A program made the translations under genes and the position numbers. Shown one piece after another: positions 58,082-64,000 of a DNA stretch of 64,000 nucleotides. Below the pieces are notes generated by a model that worked only from the letters and a program-made list of their open reading frames with translations, ran no database searches and was not told where the DNA came from. Position 1 is the stretch's first letter; every line of letters begins with the position of its first letter. The DNA comes from an uncultured bacterium (GTDB lineage: Bacteria; Bacteroidota; Rhodothermia; Rhodothermales; UBA10348): positions 695,213 to 759,212 of the forward strand of contig CALSQR010000002.1 in NCBI GenBank assembly GCA_943788505.1. The letters run 5' to 3'.

Positions 58082-58588
58082 TCAGTTCTTGGGTAGATCG
58101 CTGAGAAAATCGTTGACGAGTTTCTTCTGGCGATCCGCATCCAGATTCTCATGCAGAATCTTCTCAGCCGCTTTCACGGCAAGATCGGCTACTTCCTGAC
58201 GGAGAGAATCGAGCGCGCTTTGTTTTTCGCGTTCGATTTCCGCCTGGGCCGACTCCTGCAAATGTTTAATCTGGTCGCGCGTCTTGTCCACTTCCTCTCC
58301 ACGCAGACGTTCGGCTTCTTCGCGGGCTCCGCGAAGAATTGCCTGGGCCTGGGCTTCGGATTCACGACGGGCTTTCGTGTTGTCTGCCTGAAGCTGTTTC
58401 GCTTCGGCCAACGCCTTTTCAGCCTGTTCCATAGACGCTGCAATCGTTGATTCGCGTTCCGTTAGAGCCGTTGTAATCGGGCCCCACGCAAAACGGCGTA
58501 GCAACAGAAGCAGTGCTAGAAATGTGATACCGATCCAGACAATCAGTCCGGCGTCGGGAGAAAGAAGGCTTGCTGCAAATAGGATCAT
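58082..58588 (-). CDS. atpF: ATP synthase b subunit
   Basis: A membrane-anchored peripheral-stalk subunit. Start 58588 (MILFAASLLSPDAG) is preferred over 58633. One N-terminal membrane helix (LIVWIGITFLALLLLLRRF) is followed by a long, highly charged coiled coil (residues 40-150, e.g. EQAEKALAEAKQLQADNTKARRE). Length of 168 residues is normal. Confidence 0.95.
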   Translation of the reverse strand: MILFAASLLSPDAGLIVWIGITFLALLLLLRRFAWGPITTALTERESTIAASMEQAEKALAEAKQLQADNTKARRESEAQAQAILRGAREEAERLRGEEVDKTRDQIKHLQESAQAEIEREKQSALDSLRQEVADLAVKAAEKILHENLDADRQKKLVNDFLSDLPKN

Positions 58589-58709
58589 CGTATTCGGTTT
58601 GGTTCGCATCCAGCAAGCATCACGAGGATGCACACCGGATCCGTTAAGCGCCCTTCACGGATGTGAAGGGACACAGACGATGAAGACGACTCCGAAGAGC
58701 CGTTTCAGC

Positions 58710-58937
58710 TTACTTGGTAGCCAGAATGATGCAAATAACCAGGCCGAAGAGTGCAACACCCTCAATGAGAGCAGCTGCAATAATCATCGACGTCCGGATA
58801 TCGCCAGCGGCTTCAGGCTGACGGGCAGAGCCTTCCATGGCTGGGCCAGCAAGCTTACCAATGCCGAGACCGGCACCGAGAGCAACTAGACCAGCACCAA
58901 GACCTGCACCGAGGAATGCGAGAGCTGTGGGTTCCAT
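58710..58937 (-). CDS. atpE: ATP synthase c subunit
   Basis: The proton-carrying rotor ring subunit, 75 residues starting at 58937 (MEPTALAFLGAG). Two membrane helices flank the conserved cytoplasmic loop ARQPEA. The ion-binding Glu is in ALIEGVALFGLV; it is followed by Gly and not by the Ser/Thr typical of Na+ rings, so it fits H+ coupling. The longer frame to 59048 overlaps atpB and is rejected. Confidence 0.96.
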   Translation of the reverse strand: MEPTALAFLGAGLGAGLVALGAGLGIGKLAGPAMEGSARQPEAAGDIRTSMIIAAALIEGVALFGLVICIILATK

Positions 58938-58980
58938 TAGATTTCCTGTTATCGTTTGGTTGTAGGAAAGGATTGGGAAG

Positions 58981-60192
58981 TCAAGAGACCAGGACCGACG
59001 CAGCGTTTGTATCAGCAGCGTGGTCGCCGTGCGCTTCGTCATGGTCATGGTGATGCTCTTCTATCGCCATGCCAATAAACAGGGCGGAGAGCATCGTAAA
59101 CACGTACGCCTGGATGAAAGACACCAGGAGTTCGAGCATATAAATAAAGAGTGCGAAAGCGATGCTGACTGGGGCAACGCCATATCCCGCGCCGGGGCCG
59201 AATATGTTCGCAAAAGAGAAGATGAGCCCGATAAGGCTCAGAATCACCAAGTGACCAGCAGTCATGTTGGCGAAAAGTCGAATAGCGAGGGCGATGGGCT
59301 TCGTAAGGATACCCAAGACTTCAACCGGCATGAGGATCGGCTTGACAAACATCGGGATCCCAGGAGGCCAGAAAATGTGCATCCAATAATCTTTGGTACC
59401 GCCCATCTGCGTCAGAATAAACGTGAAGGAGGCCAAGACTACCGTAACCATCAGATTCGACGTAGCCGTCGCACCAAAGGGAACGAGACCGAGAAGATTA
59501 CAGGTCAGAATAAAGAAGAACGCCGTCAGGAGATAAGGCAGATACTTGTCTGTCTTGTCACCCAGGTTTGGCCGCGCAATATCATCGCGAACAAACATAA
59601 TCAGCGTTTCGAACAGGTTTTGGAATAGACCCTTAGGCGCAGTGTCGCGACCTACACCTCTTTTATACATGCCGGCAAGGCGCGTCATTATGACGAAGAC
59701 AACGAGCATCCCAATCCAGGCAAAAAACAGATGCCTTGAAATGGACATGTCTATGACTACATGTGCGCCTCCGGGTGGGACCAAGTGGCCCTCAAGCTGC
59801 TCCAAGGAAATACCACCATACTTTCCTGCAGCCTGAACATGCTCATCGCCTTCGGCATGCTCCTCGGTAGCTTCAAGCACTGCGCCTTCAGCGTCGTGCG
59901 TTTCTGAATCTGTCTCGTCGCCGTGTTCTTCAATTTCGGCTACAAAATGGCCATTCAGAATGGCAGAAGCAGTTGAGCCGAATAGCTCAAGGCCGTAACT
60001 GCCGTCTTCATGCTGAATAACAAAAATGCGAGGAAGCTGAACTTTACCGAAAGGTTCGAAATCCAGGTAGTATGCATTCGCACTATGGTGCAAGGCATCC
60101 AGCTCACCGTCTTCCGCGGCCTGCACGTTGGCGGGCAGAACCACAGCGGTCAGGACCGCGAGAAGTAAAAATGTAGATGCTCTCTGAATCAT
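58981..60192 (-). CDS. atpB: ATP synthase a subunit with extended acidic N-terminus and His-rich tail
   Basis: The stator channel subunit, 403 residues, starting at 60192 (MIQRASTFLLLAV). The essential Arg is in ALAIRLFANMTAGH, and core helices such as FFILTCNLLGLVPFGATAT and LLVSFIQAYVFTMLSALFIG match AtpB. The protein is longer than E. coli AtpB. It has a signal-like N-terminus, an acidic extracytoplasmic insert of about 100 residues (EEHGDETDSETHDAEGA) and a C-terminal EEHHHDHDEAHGDHAA tail. N-terminal extensions are common in Bacteroidota; the His-rich tail is less so. Confidence 0.96.
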   Translation of the reverse strand: MIQRASTFLLLAVLTAVVLPANVQAAEDGELDALHHSANAYYLDFEPFGKVQLPRIFVIQHEDGSYGLELFGSTASAILNGHFVAEIEEHGDETDSETHDAEGAVLEATEEHAEGDEHVQAAGKYGGISLEQLEGHLVPPGGAHVVIDMSISRHLFFAWIGMLVVFVIMTRLAGMYKRGVGRDTAPKGLFQNLFETLIMFVRDDIARPNLGDKTDKYLPYLLTAFFFILTCNLLGLVPFGATATSNLMVTVVLASFTFILTQMGGTKDYWMHIFWPPGIPMFVKPILMPVEVLGILTKPIALAIRLFANMTAGHLVILSLIGLIFSFANIFGPGAGYGVAPVSIAFALFIYMLELLVSFIQAYVFTMLSALFIGMAIEEHHHDHDEAHGDHAADTNAASVLVS

Positions 60193-60208
60193 CTGGTTGT
60201 TCCGGCTG

Positions 60209-60535
60209 TCATTCAGTCGATCCACCGGTTATGCCGGCTTCTTCTTTCGACAGTTGTTGTCGGTGCAGCGTCAGTATTTCGAGTGTCAGTCCGATGACGA
60301 AGATGACAAAGAACCCTAAAAGGAACGCCACCTTATGTACCGGAGCAAACAGCAAAGCGAGGGTAAGAATGATGATGGCTACAAATAGCCTAGCCATCAT
60401 TCCGCCCATCACAATCATCATGAAATTCCGCCTGGAGGATCGCATGGCAATCTTCCCGAGACCTAGAGCAGCCACGCTGTAGAGTGCGGCGAGAGCCGCA
60501 CCTGCGAAGGCACTTATAACGATGCCATCACTCAT
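60209..60535 (-). CDS. AtpI-like small membrane protein of the ATP synthase operon
   Basis: A 108-residue protein with about four membrane helices (VISAFAGAALAALYSVAALG, FMMIVMGGMMARLFVAIIIL, VAFLLGFFVIFVIGLTLEIL). Position before atpB and helix pattern suggest an ATP synthase I-type assembly or ion-supply protein, but the sequence is weakly conserved. It ends 17 bases before the atpB start. Confidence 0.7.
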   Translation of the reverse strand: MSDGIVISAFAGAALAALYSVAALGLGKIAMRSSRRNFMMIVMGGMMARLFVAIIILTLALLFAPVHKVAFLLGFFVIFVIGLTLEILTLHRQQLSKEEAGITGGSTE

Positions 60536-60649
60536 GATGAGCTGCGTCTCTTCTCAATGGTTGGTTCCGGGCGGGAGATCTTAGGTAGGCAAAACTAAGG
60601 ATCTACCGATCTGCAGGGTGTCGGGGAGGGGTGAATAATGAATGAACAG

Positions 60650-60663
60650 CCCCCTGTAGGGGG
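60650..60663. other. CCCCCT/AGGGGG inverted repeat between atpZ and the atpI-like gene
   Basis: A 6-bp G/C-only stem with a two-base spacer in the 192-base gap. With so small a loop the hairpin must open by a base pair. No T tract follows. It could be a processing or attenuating structure within the atp operon, or a binding site. Confidence 0.3.
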
Positions 60664-60727
60664 TGAAAATAAAGTGAACCTGCAACCACAGGCTTGTTTT
60701 CACCTGAACAACTGATTGAACTCCGGA

Positions 60728-61012
60728 TTATTTATCTCCCGGTGGCTCAAGGTCCTCAGTAGCCGCTTTTCGCTTTTTCTTGGCTGCGTTTTCGGCCGTT
60801 AGCCGATTTGACAGTCTGAGGAGCTGAATAAAAAATGCCACCATTCCTACAACACCGCCAACGATTAGAAAAGCCGGCGTCGTGTCGAGCCATCGATCAA
60901 TAAGCCATCCTAGTCCTACATAGACAATCATCGTGCCGGCTAGCTGAATACCGACCGTCAAATAGGGCGTTGCATCATGAAGCCCTTTTTGCCATTCTGG
61001 GTGATCAGTCAC
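60728..61012 (-). CDS. atpZ: AtpZ/AtpI-family protein
   Basis: A 94-residue protein with two membrane helices and the family pattern PYLTVGIQLAGTMIVYVGLGWLIDRWLDTTPAFLIVGGVVGMVAFFIQL. AtpZ/AtpI proteins aid c-ring assembly or magnesium/calcium entry for the ATP synthase. Its start overlaps the bactofilin stop by 8 bases, joining the cell-shape genes to the atp operon. Confidence 0.88.
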   Translation of the reverse strand: MTDHPEWQKGLHDATPYLTVGIQLAGTMIVYVGLGWLIDRWLDTTPAFLIVGGVVGMVAFFIQLLRLSNRLTAENAAKKKRKAATEDLEPPGDK

Positions 61013-61472
61013 CAGAAAGTAGCGAGAAAGAACTCTGCTTGGTTGGTTTAGCCTGAGCAGTCGCTGCCTGACCTTTCGTCACATTGCCGTTTCCCGATTT
61101 GAGCGCTTCTGCTCGCTTGGTGTCCAGCGTCCCCATGCGACACGTTCCATCGATTGTCGCACCTTCTTCTACAATCAAGCGCGTCGTTTGGATTGTGCCT
61201 TCAATTTTGGCAGATCCTTTCAATACGAGGCGGCCCTGAATGGTGATATCACCTTTAATACGTCCCGCTACATCCGCATCGGTTGCAAATACTTCTCCAT
61301 CAATCAGCCCTTCTGGAGCTATGATGGCTTTGCCCTCGACGTGTAATGTCCCCTTTAGCTTTCCACTGACTCGAATGTCATCCTTGGTGGAAATAGTGCC
61401 CTCCAGAGTAGTCCCGACGGCGATTAGGTTAATCTGTGATGGTACTGAGGGGGAAGAATCGTTGCGTGCCAT
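61005..61472 (-). CDS. bactofilin (polymer-forming cytoskeletal protein)
   Basis: A 155-residue protein with the right-handed beta-helix core of bactofilins: NLIAVGTTLEGTISTKDDIRVSGKLKG, VEGKAIIAPEGLIDGEVFATDADVAGRIKGDI, IQGRLVLKGSAKIEGTIQTTRLIVEEGATIDG. The C-terminal tail is disordered and Ala/Lys/Thr-rich. Bactofilins polymerise without nucleotides and direct local cell-wall growth. The neighbouring M23 peptidase gene is a common partner. Confidence 0.95.
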   Translation of the reverse strand: MARNDSSPSVPSQINLIAVGTTLEGTISTKDDIRVSGKLKGTLHVEGKAIIAPEGLIDGEVFATDADVAGRIKGDITIQGRLVLKGSAKIEGTIQTTRLIVEEGATIDGTCRMGTLDTKRAEALKSGNGNVTKGQAATAQAKPTKQSSFSLLSGD

Positions 61473-61496
61473 GGCGATTGAGGGTTGTTCGGGCTG

Positions 61497-62399
61497 CTAC
61501 CAGCCGAGTACATAAGCTCTGGGGTTCTGCGCAAGGCCATTTTGCCAGAGTTCGAAGTGGGCATGAGGACCAGTCGTGATCTCGCCGGTATTACCCGAGA
61601 GCGCGATCACTTCGCGATCCCTAACCCGCTCGCCTACGTTTTTAAGTAGGCTAGAGTTGTGTTTGAATACTGAAATATAACCCCCTGCGTGGGCAATCGC
61701 GATTACCTGGCCGCCATCATTGACCCAATCGGCCAGGATTACGTATCCATCCCCGATACTTCGCAAAGCACTTCCCGTCTCTGCCGCGACATCAACAGCA
61801 AAATGACCTGTGCGCGCATCGAATCCGCGAGTGATAATTCCTGATACAGGTGGAAGAAACGGAAATGAGAGTGCCGAGAGGTAATTACTTGCGGGAGAGG
61901 ATGAGGCAGCAGCGGAAGGCTCGGTTTGCTTGAGCTCGTCAAAGGCAAATGCTGGTTGTTGATGTTGCTCCCAATCTTCGGAGGACACCGGAAGCGGTAA
62001 TTCCATCAGGCTAGCTCCGGGATCGAAATCGGGTTCGACTGATTCGGCAGGACTCCCACCAGCTGCCACATTACCTAAAAAAATGTCGCGCAAACGACTG
62101 ACGTACTCCGTCTGAAGCCGAAGTGAGTCCTGAAGGCCGGATATCCGCATGGTGTTCTCTAAGGCTTCACGCCGCATCTCGAGTGACCCATAGCCCGGGA
62201 GAGAGTATCTAAGCGGAGTGAATAGAACTAGCGACGTGATGAGAATCATCAACCCCAGAAAGACACCAGCACAAAGTGCAAACAGATGCGTCGGATCCAG
62301 AGAAAATGTCTTCGGATGCTCCATATGCTCGCGATCCATCACGATTACAGTGATGGTGCGACCTGCATTTCGTATGAATTCAGAAAGAAGGGCAAACAT
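61497..62399 (-). CDS. membrane-anchored M23-family peptidoglycan peptidase
   Basis: A 300-residue protein with one N-terminal membrane helix (LFALCAGVFLGLMILITSLVLF), a helical linker, and a C-terminal LytM/M23 domain. Zn2+ ligands are in GFDARTGHFAVDVAAE and GPHAHFELWQNG. The context GITRGFDA-type start of the domain (SGIITRGFDARTG) is typical. It probably trims peptidoglycan in the periplasm under bactofilin guidance. It heads the minus-strand run that includes bactofilin and the ATP synthase genes. Confidence 0.93.
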   Translation of the reverse strand: MFALLSEFIRNAGRTITVIVMDREHMEHPKTFSLDPTHLFALCAGVFLGLMILITSLVLFTPLRYSLPGYGSLEMRREALENTMRISGLQDSLRLQTEYVSRLRDIFLGNVAAGGSPAESVEPDFDPGASLMELPLPVSSEDWEQHQQPAFAFDELKQTEPSAAASSSPASNYLSALSFPFLPPVSGIITRGFDARTGHFAVDVAAETGSALRSIGDGYVILADWVNDGGQVIAIAHAGGYISVFKHNSSLLKNVGERVRDREVIALSGNTGEITTGPHAHFELWQNGLAQNPRAYVLGW

Positions 62400-62558
62400 A
62401 AAGCTGGTAATCGCCTTCAGAAAGCGGGAATCGCCGAAACCTCATGAAGTAAAAACGGTTCCTTGAAGGCTCTCAGAATTGACCAACCTACAAAATGGAC
62501 GTATATTTGCAGGCTCGCATAGAATCACAGTCGAACACCGCAAGTATACGGCAAACCG

Positions 62559-62813
62559 ATGCCACAGCATAAGTCAGCAGCCAAACGCGTCCGCCAGTCG
62601 GAAACACGCAAAATCCGTAACCGTGCAGCCCGCAGTAAAATGCGCACGCTCATGAAAAAGCTCCACACCACGGAAGACGCTGCACAAGCCAGCGAAATGC
62701 TGCCGGAAGTGAAGTCCTACTTGGACCGAATGGCTTCCAAAAACATTATTCATAGCAACAAAGCAGCTCATTACAAGAGCCAGCTCGAGAAGCACGTAAA
62801 CTCTCTCGGCTGA
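62559..62813 (+). CDS. rpsT: 30S ribosomal protein S20
   Basis: An 84-residue basic, helical protein: MPQHKSAAKRVRQSETRKIR, NRAARSKMRTLMKKL and the C-terminal MASKNIIHSNKAAHYKSQLEKHV. Binds 16S rRNA early in 30S assembly. Single gene with its own terminator. Confidence 0.96.
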   Translation: MPQHKSAAKRVRQSETRKIRNRAARSKMRTLMKKLHTTEDAAQASEMLPEVKSYLDRMASKNIIHSNKAAHYKSQLEKHVNSLG

Positions 62814-62834
62814 TCTAGGCTTCGTCCGACTGTC

Positions 62835-62867
62835 AAAAGCCCGCTCCGCTCAACGGAGTGGGCTTTT
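62835..62867 (+). terminator. intrinsic terminator after rpsT
   Basis: AAAAGCCCGCTCCG pairs with CGGAGTGGGCTTTT (one G-T pair) across a five-base loop, followed by more T residues. Confidence 0.93.
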
Positions 62868-63089
62868 TGTTTGCGATCAGGTTTCTGGACCTCCGTTGCA
62901 CGACAATGTTCGCCGCATCCGGAGAGTTTTTCGCTCCCAGAGGCCCAAAAACACAGATTTTTTACTCCTAATAGTGTTTTATCTGCAAAAATTCGCAGAA
63001 ACAACCGACATTAATCATCATTCATGCTCGTGCGTGGTATATTCGCTCTATTCCGATCACCGGAAAAATTAACCATCTCCAATCCTGAC

Positions 63090-64000
63090 ATGGCCAGAAA
63101 ACTTCTCTCCAATTCTTTTGTGCTCGCATTCCTCTTTGTAGGACTGGCGATGACCGGTTGTAAAAGCGTGCCCGTCGACATCATGTCGATGACGGCCCCC
63201 GACAGCCTCCAGACCAACCAAAACGGCAATTTTGCTGTCGATACAAATGCTGATGCCAAGCAGCCTGTAGCCGTCAGCTGGGACTTCGGCGACGATGCTT
63301 CCGGGTCTGGTACCTCCAGCACACATTCATTTTCTACCCCTGGCACCTACACGGTTACAGCTACTGCGTCGAACCGCAAAGGGAAGTCAACGGATATGAG
63401 CTCGGCTTCGGTTGTCGTGATGAATCCTCCTGTTCCAGCCCAGATCGTGAGCATCCTAGCAAGTGATAACTCTCCTGATACGGAAACGGCCGTCACGTTC
63501 ACTGCTTCAGTAAATGGCGACACGCCTATTTCTTACGCATGGACCTTTGGCGACGGCGGAACGAGCAGCCAGGCTTCTCCAGCGTACACATTCAGTGCAC
63601 CGGGGTCGTACACGGTTCAGCTCAATGCATCCAACCGTGCTGGGGCAGATTCCCGAACGATGACCGTTACGGTTGACTGGTACGAAGCAGCTATCTGCCG
63701 TGAAGTCACCGAATTGAGCGGAACGTTCTTCGATCGCAACTCGTCGGTTCTAAGCGATGACGCGATGAACTCACTGCGGGACAACATGGAAATCCTGTCC
63801 GAATGCCCGAACATGAACGTTCGTGTAGAAGGAATTGCTGCTCCAGGTGAGCGTCTCCCTCAGGAGCTTTCCGAAGATCGTGCTCGCGCTGTCGAGCAGT
63901 ACTATACAGAGAACGGCGTGTCCGCCACTCGTATGGTAACGATCGGAAATGGTCGCGCTGAAGGCTTGACCAGCAAGAAAGAAGGTCTAGCTCAGTACCG
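63090..64000 (+). CDS. PKD-domain lipoprotein with OmpA-like C-terminal domain (3'-truncated)
   Basis: The frame is open from ATG 63090 to the window end. It has a lipoprotein signal (FVLAFLFVGLAMTGC), then two PKD domains recognisable by VSWDFGDDASGSG...TPGTYTVTATASN and YAWTFGDGGTSSQ...APGSYTVQLNASNRAG. From about residue 200 an OmpA/Pal-type peptidoglycan-binding domain follows (ELSGTFFDRNSSVLSDDAMNSL, VRVEGIAAPGE, LSEDRARAVEQYYTENGV). It would anchor the outer membrane to the cell wall and display PKD folds. The end of the gene lies outside the window. Confidence 0.9.
   Translation, partial: MARKLLSNSFVLAFLFVGLAMTGCKSVPVDIMSMTAPDSLQTNQNGNFAVDTNADAKQPVAVSWDFGDDASGSGTSSTHSFSTPGTYTVTATASNRKGKSTDMSSASVVVMNPPVPAQIVSILASDNSPDTETAVTFTASVNGDTPISYAWTFGDGGTSSQASPAYTFSAPGSYTVQLNASNRAGADSRTMTVTVDWYEAAICREVTELSGTFFDRNSSVLSDDAMNSLRDNMEILSECPNMNVRVEGIAAPGERLPQELSEDRARAVEQYYTENGVSATRMVTIGNGRAEGLTSKKEGLAQY

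Noticed and set aside
59020..59628. 202-codon plus-strand frame inside atpB
   Set aside because: It is the antisense shadow of atpB, rich in charged residues as expected for the reverse of a membrane gene.

Overview
The window looks like a chromosomal segment from a marine member of the Rhodothermota/Bacteroidota lineage. The evidence is a rhodopsin very close to Salinibacter xanthorhodopsin in its motifs, a split ATP synthase operon (atpD and atpC absent), many secreted or lipoprotein genes of Bacteroidota type (DUF2911, VPS10/BNR propeller, TonB receptor with a carboxypeptidase-like N-terminal domain, CIA30, FG-GAP, sulfatase), and mostly weak Shine-Dalgarno sequences. No phage, plasmid, insertion sequence, CRISPR array or rRNA was seen.

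Layout. 0-11.9 kb: the truncated end of an NfeD protein, a second NfeD-like protein, a TonB_C lipoprotein, a NupC nucleoside transporter, the PcrA/UvrD helicase, an orphan solute-binding lipoprotein, DusB, a nucleotide pyrophosphatase-like lipoprotein, an rRNA methyltransferase and a class III aminotransferase. 11.9-15.5 kb: a histidine operon preceded by a histidine-rich leader peptide and an intrinsic terminator (an attenuator), then hisG, a hisD-hisB gene fusion, and hisH. 16-28.4 kb: tRNA-Ser(UGA), secreted proteins, an RIC iron-sulfur repair protein with palindromic upstream sites, a large beta-propeller protein, a TolC/MacA/MacB-ATPase efflux operon without its permease, a PrcB-like lipoprotein and MarC.

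28.25-32.15 kb holds the most interesting locus: a compact phototrophy cassette. It encodes a xanthorhodopsin-type proton pump, a fused lycopene cyclase and a Blh carotene dioxygenase in one operon, and divergently a MerR/B12-binding regulator of the CarH/LitR type. The whole cassette lies between two direct copies of the 3' end of marC (about 106 and 105 bp, about 94% identical). One copy is the true gene end and the other a decayed non-coding remnant on the far side, which suggests the cassette entered as a unit. A perfect 16-bp hairpin separates the rhodopsin from the retinal-synthesis genes.

32.2-48.5 kb: amidohydrolases, a multicopper oxidase overlapping uvrB, a TonB-dependent receptor, the detached hisF-hisIE pair, a Tm-1-like/PEP-hydrolase-like/class II aldolase group of unclear pathway, and katG. 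48.6-54.7 kb: CIA30, a sulfatase/FG-GAP pair, tRNA-Ser(GCU), a small unknown protein and an NSS sodium-coupled transporter. 54.9-62.4 kb (minus strand): an M23 peptidase, a bactofilin, atpZ, an atpI-like gene and atpB-E-F-H-A-G. 62.5 kb to the end: rpsT and the start of a PKD/OmpA-type lipoprotein that runs off the window.

How the genes work together: the rhodopsin would build proton-motive force used by the ATP synthase encoded about 25 kb away. CrtY and Blh turn lycopene into beta-carotene and then retinal. The B12-type regulator plausibly couples expression to light or cobalamin. Histidine synthesis appears to be controlled by ribosome-mediated attenuation.
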